Shown piece by piece: positions 8,526 through 17,619 of a stretch of DNA of 64,000 nucleotides. Positions within the stretch are counted from its first letter, which is position 1, and each line of letters begins with the position of its first letter. Under the pieces are notes generated by a model. The model was given only the letters and a program-made list of their open reading frames with translations. It had not been told where the DNA came from and searched no databases. The stretch is from a virus: the IMG/VR virus record IMGVR_UViG_3300032285_004073, positions 62,001 to 126,000 of that record; one strand, 5' to 3'. Position numbers and translations under genes: made by a program.

Positions 8526-10352
8526 TCAACTCTCCTTTATTTGAGTTTTACCGTTATGCTTCTCTAGGGTAATAATATTGCTTACACCGGCTCCAGATAT
8601 GTGGGTCTTATTATGTGAGATAATATAGACCGATTCGTTATAATCTGCAACCCTTGTGTTTAAAATCTCCATTATCTTATTGGCCCCTCTTTCATCAATA
8701 GCTGAATCAAATAATTCATCGTACATACTAAGAGAAAAAGAAGAACCTGTTTGAGTTCTTAATAAATCTTGAAACATAAACAGCACAGCTAAATCTATTC
8801 TCTTTCTTTCTCCTCCACTAAAGTTAAAATATGAACATTCTTTACCTTGATCATTATGAATAATTTCTTCAAACATTTCATTGAATTCACATTTACAGGG
8901 CGCTTCCAAGGCATTCAAATAGTAATTAAGTCTAGCATTTAAGACGCCTAACATTTTTTTGATAATATAAGTCTTAACACCTTCTTCGGAAACAATATAT
9001 TTTGCATTTTCAAGAATGTTTAATTTCTTTTGCAATTCTTGAATTGTCTTTTCTGTCTCAATAATTTCTATTTCAATATTATCTATAAGCTCTAATACCC
9101 CATCTTTTTCATTTCTTAATTCATTAATTTCTTCTTCGATTTCTCTATTTCGTTCTTGTAATTGATTCAATTCTTGAGAAGCCAATTCTAAGGATGATTT
9201 TTCTGTATTAAGATTTTTAATAGACAGTCTGGTGGAAGTAATAGCATTGTTTATTAACTTTTCTTTAGAAATTAATTTTTGTAAATTGGATTTTACAGGT
9301 TGTTTACTATCTTCAAGAGGAGATATTTGATCATCTATTTCTTTAATACATTTATCTAAATCCAGGCTTTCATCATATTTCCTTTTGCATGTAGGGCATG
9401 CTGCACCTTTTTTTAAATCTCCTTTTTGTTTTTCTAATTGCTTGATTTCATAATCAATTTGTAATAAAACCCCATTTTCACCGGAAATTTTATCTTTAAT
9501 TTTAGTATGCCCCTCTTCTAAATCATTTAAATCTTTTTCTTTAGACTCAATGCTTAGTTTTAAGCTGTCTATTTTAGACGTTACAGAGCTATTATTAGAT
9601 ACTCTATCAATTTTTTCTTGATTGTTCTTAATTTTATCTTTTAAATTAAGAATTTTATTGTTGCGATTTTCTGTATTTTTATTAACTTGGTTTTTATACA
9701 ATGTTAAATTTTTTTGTTGATCAATAAATTTACTAGCTACAATATCATTTTCTTTTTTAGTATCGTTATAATCAGCTCTAACTTTAAGTAATATTTCACC
9801 AAAAATGCCTAAATTTAAAATACCTTCTACAAATTTTCTTTTATCTATTTTTTTCTGACCCATAAAGGGTGTGGTGTTATTAGCTGTCATGATAACAGCG
9901 TTTTGAAAAACTTCTTCGTTGGCACCTATTAATTCTTTAATATAATCATCTGTCTTAGGCATAGAAGACAAAGAAATATCTTCTACTCGATCTTCTACTC
10001 GATCTTCTAAATGAACTTCTAATTTAACAGAAGAAGGTTCTAGTGTTCTGGTAATAGTATATTGTGTATTTTGTATTCCATCATTAATATCAAAATTTAA
10101 TATTACTTCACATCCTTTTTTAACTTGATTGTGAATAATCCTATCTTTTTTAATATCCCTCATGGTGCTACCAAATAAACACCAGAATAAAGATTCTACT
10201 AACGTACTCTTTCCTACACCATTGCGTCCACCCTTATCCCTGTTTTCTCCTGTGATAAGATTAATACCAGATTTAAAATTTAAAGAAACTTTATTTTCTC
10301 CAATAGAAAGAAAATTTTTAATTTGTATTTTCTTAAAAATAATTCTTTTCAT
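8526..10352 (-). CDS. 46: Recombination endonuclease subunit gp46 (Rad50/SbcC-like)
   Basis: ATPase subunit of the gp46-gp47 nuclease complex that processes DNA ends for recombination and host DNA breakdown. The 608-residue protein has the ABC-ATPase/SMC layout: N-terminal Walker A GRNGVGKST (42-50), a long coiled coil (about 200-470) broken by the zinc hook CPTC (C319/C322), the ABC signature FSGGERKR (about 508-515), and Walker B SMYDELFDSA near the C-terminus. A 12-bp tandem repeat near 9978-10008 encodes EDRVEDRVED. In T4 gene 46 lies next to gene 47; here 12 kb of glycan genes separate them. It has its own sigma70-type promoter. Confidence 0.93.
   Translation of the reverse strand: MKRIIFKKIQIKNFLSIGENKVSLNFKSGINLITGENRDKGGRNGVGKSTLVESLFWCLFGSTMRDIKKDRIIHNQVKKGCEVILNFDINDGIQNTQYTITRTLEPSSVKLEVHLEDRVEDRVEDISLSSMPKTDDYIKELIGANEEVFQNAVIMTANNTTPFMGQKKIDKRKFVEGILNLGIFGEILLKVRADYNDTKKENDIVASKFIDQQKNLTLYKNQVNKNTENRNNKILNLKDKIKNNQEKIDRVSNNSSVTSKIDSLKLSIESKEKDLNDLEEGHTKIKDKISGENGVLLQIDYEIKQLEKQKGDLKKGAACPTCKRKYDESLDLDKCIKEIDDQISPLEDSKQPVKSNLQKLISKEKLINNAITSTRLSIKNLNTEKSSLELASQELNQLQERNREIEEEINELRNEKDGVLELIDNIEIEIIETEKTIQELQKKLNILENAKYIVSEEGVKTYIIKKMLGVLNARLNYYLNALEAPCKCEFNEMFEEIIHNDQGKECSYFNFSGGERKRIDLAVLFMFQDLLRTQTGSSFSLSMYDELFDSAIDERGANKIMEILNTRVADYNESVYIISHNKTHISGAGVSNIITLEKHNGKTQIKES
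9978..10008. repeat. 12-bp tandem repeat inside gene 46
   Basis: The unit ATCTTCTACTCG occurs twice in full, followed by a partial third copy. In frame it encodes repeated ED-RV pairs in an acidic loop between beta strands of the ATPase head. Probably a slippage product with little effect. Confidence 0.6.
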
Positions 10353-10361
10353 TGTTTATAG

Positions 10362-10389
10362 ATTATAAAGTATTTTTATAATTTATCAA
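10362..10389 (-). promoter_or_regulatory. sigma70-type promoter for gene 46
   Basis: Minus-strand TTGATA (10384-10389), 16-nt spacer, TATAAT (10362-10367), 9 nt before the ATG of gene 46. The same stretch forms an AT-only 8-bp inverted repeat (10362-10369 with 10375-10382). This promoter lets gene 46 be made independently of the glycan island just upstream. Confidence 0.5.
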
Positions 10390-10398
10390 CTATGGAAA

Positions 10399-10926
10399 TT
10401 AATTATTAATGATTAAAAAACTTGTGCAAATATCTTCTGTTGTAGTATTTAAAGTTAAATTATTGTTTGATACAAATTCATCTACTGCTCTCATAACAGC
10501 AGTAAACATATTACAATAATCATGACCTGCTATTATACCGTTTTTTTTAACCTTTGTTTTTGCTAAATTTAAATCTATTTTACAGCCTTCGTAAGAATGA
10601 TCACCGTCTATATAAATAAAATCTAGATAATTATCTGGTAAAGAATTTAAAAAAATTTCGCTTTTTCCTTTAAAAAAAGATATTCGGTTTTCTTCTTTGT
10701 ATTTTTCTGTTAAAATTTTATAAGCATCTTCAAGAATGATATGCTTCATATTGCCCCCGTTTTTGTCTCCCGAACACATTGGACCTTCAAATAAATCAAC
10801 AAGATATAATTTTTTTGGATCTGTTGTGGAATATATAATTTCACTAAATGCTCCTTCAAATACTCCTATTTCTGCTCCAATGCCATTTTTTGGTATTAAT
10901 GTTAATAATTCTTCTCTAGTTTTCAT
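10399..10926 (-). CDS. Class I SAM-dependent methyltransferase (Methyltransf_24-like)
   Basis: A 175-residue Rossmann methyltransferase. The SAM site is visible as GAEIGVFEGAFS (about residues 17-28) with an acidic residue ending strand 2 (YLVDLF, about 41-46), followed by FIYIDGDHSYEG (about 103-114) and the IIAGHDYC strand (about 131-138). The IDGDHSYE signature is typical of methyltransferases in polysaccharide and secondary-metabolite clusters. It is the last gene of the island and overlaps the GT8-like gene by 4 nt. The substrate is probably a sugar or glycan, inferred from neighbours. Confidence 0.8.
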   Translation of the reverse strand: MKTREELLTLIPKNGIGAEIGVFEGAFSEIIYSTTDPKKLYLVDLFEGPMCSGDKNGGNMKHIILEDAYKILTEKYKEENRISFFKGKSEIFLNSLPDNYLDFIYIDGDHSYEGCKIDLNLAKTKVKKNGIIAGHDYCNMFTAVMRAVDEFVSNNNLTLNTTTEDICTSFLIINN

Positions 10927-11642
10927 AATTCAGATATAATGCTATTTATATAATTTAAATCTTTTCCAGTATAACAAGCACCTAAAAAATGTATTATACT
11001 AGAATCTTTAATTGAAATTTTATTTATACTATCCCACGCACCTCCTATATTTTTTAAATAAACAAAATCTGAAAGTGTTGGTTGTATTAAATTTAAAGAC
11101 GAGAAAAATTCATTAAAAATTGGTTGATCACATACAGCTTTATTTTTTACTGAATTTATGTATTCTAATAAAATATTAAAACTATTTAAATTAATTTTAT
11201 TAAATCCAAAAGTACCTGCATTAAAACCTTTAATAGAAAGATCGTAATTTGTATCACTAAATTTAAAATAGCCAATATTAGTATTAAGGCAGTCTACTTC
11301 TTTAACTCCGTGTATAATATTTTTTTGATTTTCTATACACTCAAAAACAGATTCGAGGGATTTAACTGGTATAGCATCTACATCTAAATAAAGAAAATTT
11401 TCATAATTAGATGCTAAATTTAATTTATTTATAATAAATTTAGCTGTATATTTAAAATCAAAATTATCAACTTCTATAATATGTGTTGGTTTTAAATCAT
11501 TTTCTAAAAACTGAAACCCTTTAGGTACAATACAACATGTATCAATATCTTTGTTATTATTTTTATTAAAACATTTTAAATTTATTTGAAGAATATCTTT
11601 ATATGCATTATCACATATATAGTAAATTAAATTTTTTTTCAT
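10923..11642 (-). CDS. GT8-like glycosyltransferase
   Basis: A 239-residue GT-A type enzyme. The metal-binding DxD appears as FLYLDVDAIP (about 83-92); GFNAGTFGF (about 139-147) corresponds to the acceptor-side strand of GT8 enzymes, and HFLGACYTGKD near the C-terminus matches their HxxGxxKP-like end. It lacks signal peptide and membrane helices, so it acts in the cytoplasm. Overlaps both neighbours by 4 nt. Confidence 0.7.
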   Translation of the reverse strand: MKKNLIYYICDNAYKDILQINLKCFNKNNNKDIDTCCIVPKGFQFLENDLKPTHIIEVDNFDFKYTAKFIINKLNLASNYENFLYLDVDAIPVKSLESVFECIENQKNIIHGVKEVDCLNTNIGYFKFSDTNYDLSIKGFNAGTFGFNKINLNSFNILLEYINSVKNKAVCDQPIFNEFFSSLNLIQPTLSDFVYLKNIGGAWDSINKISIKDSSIIHFLGACYTGKDLNYINSIISEL

Positions 11643-12505
11643 AAAGCATTAAATCTAGCATTAATTTTTTTTTCTAAAACATAAAATTTAGACCCTTCTT
11701 CTATTTCATCATCCCATCGATTGTGCCAATGCCATGCGAATGCACCATCAAATAATTCTACAGATTCTTGTTTTTTAAATGGATTTAAATTTGTTCTTTC
11801 AAATCCCCATTCAGAATCAAACCAAATTCCGGGCAATACAGTTAAGTCGTTTTCAGAAACTTTACTATATAGATGATTTCCCCATATGTTTGTATTTTTA
11901 TTTTTAGGAGAAGTAAGAAGGTTTTGTAATAATTCAATAGATAATGAAGATTCTTTATCTAATTTCATTATAGCACCATTCATTGTTATTGAAGGCTCGT
12001 CTGAATTGAATCCAGAAGTACCCCATTGATATAAAAATTCTAAATCAGATAAAGGAGATAGATTTCTCAAAACTAATACATCCATATCTATATAAAATCC
12101 ACCATATTTATATAATACTAAAAGTCTGAACAAATCTCCTTCAAGATAACAAAGATCATCTTGTATTTCTTGAATGTTTATTTTACCTTCTAGTAAAGTA
12201 TTTTTGGTTTCTTCTAACAAATCCCATATTTTAAAATTTACATATGAAGAAACTTCTTTAAAATATTCGTTTTCTCTTAAATCTACATTAGACCAAAGAT
12301 TTATTTCTACATCTCTATGATTTACTATTATAGATTTTAAAACAGCAAGCTGTTTTCTTCCAAAATCTTTTGGTACTCTCCAAAAACAGTGAAAAACCAT
12401 CGGAATTTCTTTTTCCTTTAAAGTTTTAGCATGTGCTAAAGATTTTAAATAGGAATTTCTGTCTGGTCTATAAAGATCTAAATTATTATTTAATATTTTA
12501 ATCAT
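11639..12505 (-). CDS. GT32-type glycosyltransferase (DXD sugar-binding family)
   Basis: A 288-residue protein with the typical GT32 layout: IPMVFHCFWRVP near residue 35 (the I-x-H-W start of these enzymes), INLWSN, then DLFRLLVLYKYGGFYIDMDV (about 145-164), the family hallmark with its DxD. A C-terminal HWHNRWD motif is also typical. The product is a transferred hexose on an unknown acceptor. Overlaps the next gene by 8 nt. Confidence 0.82.
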   Translation of the reverse strand: MIKILNNNLDLYRPDRNSYLKSLAHAKTLKEKEIPMVFHCFWRVPKDFGRKQLAVLKSIIVNHRDVEINLWSNVDLRENEYFKEVSSYVNFKIWDLLEETKNTLLEGKINIQEIQDDLCYLEGDLFRLLVLYKYGGFYIDMDVLVLRNLSPLSDLEFLYQWGTSGFNSDEPSITMNGAIMKLDKESSLSIELLQNLLTSPKNKNTNIWGNHLYSKVSENDLTVLPGIWFDSEWGFERTNLNPFKKQESVELFDGAFAWHWHNRWDDEIEEGSKFYVLEKKINARFNAL

Positions 12506-13151
12506 TTAATGCTTCGTTTTTAAAAACCATTAAAGTGTTTTTAACATGCGAACCGTTTGGTAAAAACGGATCTAAAACATTTTCAAACTTACCAACCTCT
12601 CCATGTTCATTCTCAAATCTATTATTTCTATAAGCAAAAATAGGTAATAAACTTCTTAAATTTAAAGATAAACTCTCTTCATAGGAAAAATTACTTTTCT
12701 TAAACTTATCGATCCAAAAATCAGCTACTTGGCAATTTACATGATGAAATCCGGGTTGCCCGGGTAATGCATGTGTCATTGCTACTAATTTACAACCTTC
12801 AAAGGTTTTCATAAAATTAGCACTATATTGTTCTTCTACATGTTCAACAAATTCACAACACCAAGCTAGATCATATGTTTTTTCTAAAATATAAGGAGCT
12901 TCCGTATAATCATGAATTTTAATGTGAGATTTTACAGGAGAACTTTCTATAGCATCAATAAAACCTTCTATACCTATACCTTCAATATTTTTATCTATAA
13001 AATATTTTAAAGAATGTCCCGCACCACAACCAACATCTACCATGCTTTTGATTTTAAACTTTTCTATTAAAGCATCCCAAACTTGTGGAGCCCATGTTCC
13101 GATATCATTTGATATTATACATCCTCCTAAATGTGATTTTTCTGTACTCAT
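12498..13151 (-). CDS. SAM-dependent methyltransferase (Methyltransf_23-like)
   Basis: A 217-residue class I methyltransferase. Motif I is MVDVGCGAGHSLK (about 37-49), motif II GIGIEGF (about 57-63), and YDLAWCCEFVEHVEEQY (about 91-107) matches the post-II/III region of glycan and lipid methyltransferases. HALPGQPGFHHVN is another conserved stretch of this type. Close relatives often sit beside FkbM and GT genes, as here. Substrate unknown. Confidence 0.8.
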   Translation of the reverse strand: MSTEKSHLGGCIISNDIGTWAPQVWDALIEKFKIKSMVDVGCGAGHSLKYFIDKNIEGIGIEGFIDAIESSPVKSHIKIHDYTEAPYILEKTYDLAWCCEFVEHVEEQYSANFMKTFEGCKLVAMTHALPGQPGFHHVNCQVADFWIDKFKKSNFSYEESLSLNLRSLLPIFAYRNNRFENEHGEVGKFENVLDPFLPNGSHVKNTLMVFKNEALND

Positions 13152-13927
13152 TGGTTATTTGTTTTTTCTAATATAAAATTTCTATATGTTATTGGCTTTC
13201 CGTCGAGTTGATGTCCACTATTACCTTGCCTTTCATTAACAAATGGTTTAAATTTATTATTAATAAATTCTATTTGTTTATCTGTATCTAAAGAATAGAT
13301 AGGCTCAAAATCTGCATTATAAAAGAATATACTAGGTCTTTCGGGTCTATTAAGATAACCATCATTATAAACATCAATTAGATTTTCCGTTTGCTGCCCC
13401 GGAATTAAAATAACATTATTAAAATCTAATACTTTTATTTTATAATTATATTTTTTAAGTATATCTTCTAGCATTCCTAGTGAATATCCGAAATAATGAC
13501 TACCATCCCAGAAATAATCTTCATCATATTTTACTGAAAATTTAATATTGGCTGGAATCTTTTCGTTTATTTCACTTACTATTACTGAAGGTTTATATTC
13601 ACTTAATATTTTATCTAAAACAAAAAAATCATATCCATCTATATCTAAAGTTAGATAAAACCCGTCTGGAACATTATTTTCTCTTAAAATTTTTAAAATA
13701 TTTTCGGGATTTACTTTTGTATTTAAAACTTTAACTTTAGTATTTTTTAACTTTTCTTCTTGTATAGGAAATTTTGCAGGGTCGCATTCAAACATTAAAC
13801 CTTCCCACCCATTACGAAATAGTAATTCAGATTCTGAAGCTTCTGTATAACATGAAGCGCCTATATCAACAAAGTACTTTACAGGAAGAGTTAAAACACT
13901 ATCTTTAATTTTATCAATGGTTGTCAT
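13148..13927 (-). CDS. FkbM-like methyltransferase
   Basis: A 259-residue methyltransferase-fold protein. YFVDIGASCYTEA (about 19-31) is a motif I variant, LMFECDP (about 44-50) ends strand 2 with an acidic residue, and FYLTLDIDGYDFFVL (about 91-105) matches the FkbM D-x-x-G(Y/A)-E/D region. The C-terminal third (about 185-259) is extra sequence with no clear motif. FkbM family enzymes O-methylate sugars. One of four FkbM-type domains in the window. Confidence 0.72.
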   Translation of the reverse strand: MTTIDKIKDSVLTLPVKYFVDIGASCYTEASESELLFRNGWEGLMFECDPAKFPIQEEKLKNTKVKVLNTKVNPENILKILRENNVPDGFYLTLDIDGYDFFVLDKILSEYKPSVIVSEINEKIPANIKFSVKYDEDYFWDGSHYFGYSLGMLEDILKKYNYKIKVLDFNNVILIPGQQTENLIDVYNDGYLNRPERPSIFFYNADFEPIYSLDTDKQIEFINNKFKPFVNERQGNSGHQLDGKPITYRNFILEKTNNQ

Positions 13928-14729
13928 AATTTTTATTTTTAATAAAGTCCGTCCAATAACTTATTTTAAGTTTTTCAAAATTCCACTCTTTTTGAATAAT
14001 TTCTGTATATTTTTCTTCCAAAAAATTTTTTTCTATTTGATTCCAATTTGTTATGAATAAAATTGGTAAATCGGTAAAAAGATGATGAGCATTTTCATAC
14101 CTTACGATAGGAATACTACCCATATAAAGTGTTTCCCATAGTCGGTGTGTATCAATACCATTTCCCTTTGGACAAAACACAAATTTTGATTTTTTTATAT
14201 CCTTTAAATATTTTTTTCTACCTTCTAAAGAACAGTCCACCGTTCCTTTATTTACCCACGATTCGTTTGAGAATTTTTCAAAAATTAAATTTCTTTCGGA
14301 ATGATTTGTTGATGTATTAATGTTTAAATAAGATAACTCAATTTTCTGTAAACTACTATCATTAAAAACATCAAACATAATATTTGTATTTCCATAAATC
14401 GGATGAAGATTGGATTCGTTAGAATTATTGGTTATACCAAGTGGTATTCCAAAACAATTATCTTCTTTATTATCTTTATTTATACAAAAAATTTTTTTAA
14501 ATTTTTTTGCTATATTAGTAGTTATGGGATAATCTGAATGCCCAACTACACAAATATTATCTACTCTAGTAGGATGAATACTACCTCTCCAATCAAAAAC
14601 TCCAGTATAAAAATAATCAGTTTTTATATAACATATATTATTTTCTAAACAAAATTTTAAATATTTATCTGTTGTAATAATATCAGATTCATCATATGTA
14701 AAATTTTCTATTTTCATACTAATATCCAA
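13914..14729 (-). CDS. Exostosin/GT47-like glycosyltransferase
   Basis: A 271-residue protein. The C-terminal half contains FVFCPKGNGIDTHRLWETLY followed by MGSIPIV (about 187-213), the nucleotide-sugar-binding signature of exostosin-like GT-B enzymes: a CPKG strand, then R-x-W-E and G-x-I-P. The N-terminal half is divergent. Fourteen nt overlap with the FkbM gene and sixteen with the preceding gene tie it into the island operon. Donor and acceptor unknown. Confidence 0.7.
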   Translation of the reverse strand: MDISMKIENFTYDESDIITTDKYLKFCLENNICYIKTDYFYTGVFDWRGSIHPTRVDNICVVGHSDYPITTNIAKKFKKIFCINKDNKEDNCFGIPLGITNNSNESNLHPIYGNTNIMFDVFNDSSLQKIELSYLNINTSTNHSERNLIFEKFSNESWVNKGTVDCSLEGRKKYLKDIKKSKFVFCPKGNGIDTHRLWETLYMGSIPIVRYENAHHLFTDLPILFITNWNQIEKNFLEEKYTEIIQKEWNFEKLKISYWTDFIKNKNYDNH

Positions 14730-15388
14730 TTTAATTTAATTTTATGATTAGAATCAGGTCTTGCGGGTATATTATGATAATATACTTTTATATCTATATC
14801 TAGGCTATCTACAAAATCTTTGAAAGAAGAAGAAATACAATGAATTTCTTTTGCATTTTCTATTAATTTTCTATAATCAAACATTATATTTGTATGTTTT
14901 TCTACAAAAATTTTTTTTATTTTATCATCTATTAATTTGTATTTGATTCTATCGATACCGTCACTCCCTTTATTATGTATTAATACATAATCTTCTTTAT
15001 TAGGATTTAATTTATTAAAAAGATCTTCTTCAGATTCTTTGTTTCTTTTTATATAGAAAGATTCCCATCTTTTATTAAAATCTATACCAGCTTCTATATA
15101 AAAAAGTTGATCCCATGTTATATTTTCTGGAGGAGACTTAAATCCAACTTTAATACATGGGATATTATTGTTTATAATAATTTGATCAGCTTGCGAATCA
15201 TCATTAACAATAAAAAAAGATAAATTTTTAACATCTTCATACATAAACTTTACTGATGGTAAATTATGTTTTTTAACAATTAATTTGTAGAATTCAAATT
15301 GATTTTTTTTTATAATTTCACGAACTAGTCCATTACATATTATATGATCTCCTAATCCCAAATGGTGATATATAATAAGTTCTTTCAT
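14714..15388 (-). CDS. Heptosyltransferase-like (GT9-like) GT-B protein
   Basis: A 224-residue protein beginning IIYHHLGLGDHIICNGLVRE, the G-x-G-D-x-I-x-x-x-x-x-R start seen in ADP-heptose transferases and similar GT-B enzymes. A second Rossmann-like segment includes YVLIHNKGSDGIDR (about 143-156) and EIHCISSSFKDFVDSL (about 185-200), where GT9 enzymes bind the donor. It is shorter than true GT9 proteins (usually over 300), so it may be a minimal form or a fucosyltransferase-like GT. Confidence 0.6.
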   Translation of the reverse strand: MKELIIYHHLGLGDHIICNGLVREIIKKNQFEFYKLIVKKHNLPSVKFMYEDVKNLSFFIVNDDSQADQIIINNNIPCIKVGFKSPPENITWDQLFYIEAGIDFNKRWESFYIKRNKESEEDLFNKLNPNKEDYVLIHNKGSDGIDRIKYKLIDDKIKKIFVEKHTNIMFDYRKLIENAKEIHCISSSFKDFVDSLDIDIKVYYHNIPARPDSNHKIKLNWILV

Positions 15389-16269
15389 TTTATTAAAAAA
15401 TTTTTTAATGTTCTAGTTGCTTTCCATCCAAATATACAACACGTTTTTGATATATCTGCACAACTATGCTTTAGCTCTCCGATTTTTCCTTCTGTATATT
15501 CAATTTTATCAGAAATCCAAGAAGCTAATTGATTGATTGATATATCATTACCAGTGCCTACATTATAACAATCTCCATAAGAACTTAATTCTGTAGAAGA
15601 TGCTTTTATATTGATGTCCACGACATCATTTACATCAACAAAATCTCGTGTTTGAGTACCATCTCCATAAATCAATAAAGGTTTATCTTGGTTTTTATTA
15701 TTTAAAAAATTAACAAGCACTGAAGAGTATGGACTAATAGAATTATTTTTTCCATATACATTAAAATATCTCAGTGAGATTGTTTCTATCCCGTAAAGAT
15801 TATAATAAATCTTGCAAAGATTTTCTCCATATAATTTAGACACAGAATATAAATTTAAAGGATCAACTTCATCAAATTCTCTGTATACATATTTGTTATT
15901 TGATTGTTTATATACTGCTGAAGTAGAAGAAAATATAAATTTTTTTACATCCATTCTTCTACAAGCTTCCAAAACATTTAATGTAATATTTGTATTATTT
16001 AAACCACTTTCTCTTGGAAATTTATTACAATAATCTATTGATATGTCAGCTGCTAGATGGAAACACCTATCTACTGCATAAAAGCAGCTGAGTATCTCAT
16101 CGAAATTATTTAAATCATAATTATAATATATAGCACCATCTACAATATGATTATTTTTATTATTAGAGCTGTTATTATCGATAACGATTACGGTATCTCC
16201 AAGATCAACTAATCTTTTTACCAAATTACTACCAATAAATCCTTTACCGCCAGTAACTATACTTTTCAT
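15385..16269 (-). CDS. NAD-dependent sugar epimerase/dehydratase (GalE-like SDR)
   Basis: Extended short-chain dehydrogenase of 294 residues. GGKGFIGSNL (about 7-16) is the NAD-binding G-x-x-G-x-x-G, VIVIDN ends strand 2, FSSTSAVY carries the catalytic Ser/Thr, and YSVSKLYGE (about 142-150) is the YxxxK catalytic pair. YGDGTQTRDFVDVNDV (about 202-217) matches UDP-glucose 4-epimerase-type enzymes. It would prepare a nucleotide sugar for the neighbouring transferases. It is the only sugar-nucleotide-making enzyme seen in the island, so other donors must come from the host. Confidence 0.88.
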   Translation of the reverse strand: MKSIVTGGKGFIGSNLVKRLVDLGDTVIVIDNNSSNNKNNHIVDGAIYYNYDLNNFDEILSCFYAVDRCFHLAADISIDYCNKFPRESGLNNTNITLNVLEACRRMDVKKFIFSSTSAVYKQSNNKYVYREFDEVDPLNLYSVSKLYGENLCKIYYNLYGIETISLRYFNVYGKNNSISPYSSVLVNFLNNKNQDKPLLIYGDGTQTRDFVDVNDVVDINIKASSTELSSYGDCYNVGTGNDISINQLASWISDKIEYTEGKIGELKHSCADISKTCCIFGWKATRTLKNFLIK

Positions 16270-16926
16270 TTATTGTTTTAAAAAAACCATATCCCACTCT
16301 ATAGTTTTTATGGGTTTATATCCTTTATTACCTAGGAATTTTACTATTTCGTTTGAATTATAATTTTTTTCTATTAAAAAACAATATATATTTGTTTTTT
16401 CAAAATTTATAGAATTTAAAACTTGAAGTTCTGCACCTTCTACATCAATTGATACTAAATCAATATTTAATAAATTGTATTTTTCTAATAAAGTTTGTAA
16501 TTTAAATGTTTTTATTTTTATTTTTTTGTGTGTAGAATATAAATCGTGTCCTACTGGATAATCTTTATATTGATTTAATTCTCTATTAATTCTTTCTTTA
16601 TGTTCTTGTGGATAAAATTCAATTATTCCACTTAATACATTACAAGGACCTCCAATACTTAAAAATTCCACTTCTCTTTCTTCGTTAGAGATAGCACAAT
16701 TTTCTTTAAATGATAAAGGACGAGGATGTAGATCCATTTTATTAAATTCAATAGGATTTGGTTCTATTAATAAACCAGACCAATCCCTTTCTTTTTCAAA
16801 AAACCACGTATTAGATGCTCCAAATCCGTCCAATGCACCTACTTCTACAAAAGTTCCTTTTGTTTTTTTATTAAAAATTTGTTCATCTAAAATTATATCT
16901 TGATTTATTTGTGATTTACTATTCAT
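16270..16926 (-). CDS. FkbM family methyltransferase
   Basis: A 218-residue methyltransferase. FVEVGALDGFGASNTWFFE (about 26-44) is motif I in the form common to phage and bacterial FkbM proteins, LLIEPNP (about 52-58) binds SAM ribose, and LVSIDVEGAELQVL (about 157-170) is the FkbM D-x-E-G-x-E signature. Probably O-methylates a sugar. It abuts the epimerase gene directly. Confidence 0.85.
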   Translation of the reverse strand: MNSKSQINQDIILDEQIFNKKTKGTFVEVGALDGFGASNTWFFEKERDWSGLLIEPNPIEFNKMDLHPRPLSFKENCAISNEEREVEFLSIGGPCNVLSGIIEFYPQEHKERINRELNQYKDYPVGHDLYSTHKKIKIKTFKLQTLLEKYNLLNIDLVSIDVEGAELQVLNSINFEKTNIYCFLIEKNYNSNEIVKFLGNKGYKPIKTIEWDMVFLKQ

Positions 16927-16938
16927 GTTTATTATTGT

Positions 16939-17619
16939 TTAATAAATGTTTAAAGATTGTATATATTCATCTGCTGGCCCAAAGAATTTATCATTTTCAT
17001 CTATAGGTTGACCAACAAACCAAATTTTATCTCTTTCTACATTTCTTGGAGTCGGAAAATCACAATCATGGGTAATATTATCATATTGTGCATATTTTTC
17101 GTATATATATTGCAAGAAATATTGATCCATACCATGCATATCACTGTTATGTTGGATATAATGTTTTATATGGTCTTCTATATCCGGAACTATACCACCT
17201 TTAGAACCAAACATACCACCTAAAATAGGATAATCTGGTGTTCTGTGATATTTTGGATGGTCTTTCATTATATGAAAAGACTTCCCAGATTCTAACCATT
17301 GATCCACTGCTTCTTTTTCTCTTATGCTTAATCTACAGTCTGTATCTCTAGACATAAAATAACTGATATCCTTTTCTCCAAATGGTAAAAACCTATACAT
17401 CATAGAGTAGTGACTACCTTTTCTTTTACATAAAATAACTTCTGTATTGGGAAATTTTTCTAATTCTGGAATTAAATCAAAACATTCTTTAAAAATATAA
17501 AATCTGCATGTCCAATCTGGAAATAATTTTAACGCTAATTCTGCATTTTTTAATGCTCCTATGCTATACATAGGATGTGTTCCATAAACACAAAAGGTTA
17601 TTATTTTTTTAGTTTCCAT
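16939..17619 (-). CDS. Putative GT-A glycosyltransferase-like protein
   Basis: A 226-residue protein without a family name I can give firmly. ITFCVYGTHPMY begins a GT-A-like fold, FMSRDTDCRLS (about 88-98) offers a DxD in the expected position, ILGGMFGSKGG (about 133-143) looks like the acceptor-loop strand, and a GMDQYFLQ stretch (about 163-170) resembles the D-Q pair of small GT-A enzymes. Overlaps the next gene by 19 nt. Function inferred from these patterns and from location. Confidence 0.6.
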   Translation of the reverse strand: METKKIITFCVYGTHPMYSIGALKNAELALKLFPDWTCRFYIFKECFDLIPELEKFPNTEVILCKRKGSHYSMMYRFLPFGEKDISYFMSRDTDCRLSIREKEAVDQWLESGKSFHIMKDHPKYHRTPDYPILGGMFGSKGGIVPDIEDHIKHYIQHNSDMHGMDQYFLQYIYEKYAQYDNITHDCDFPTPRNVERDKIWFVGQPIDENDKFFGPADEYIQSLNIY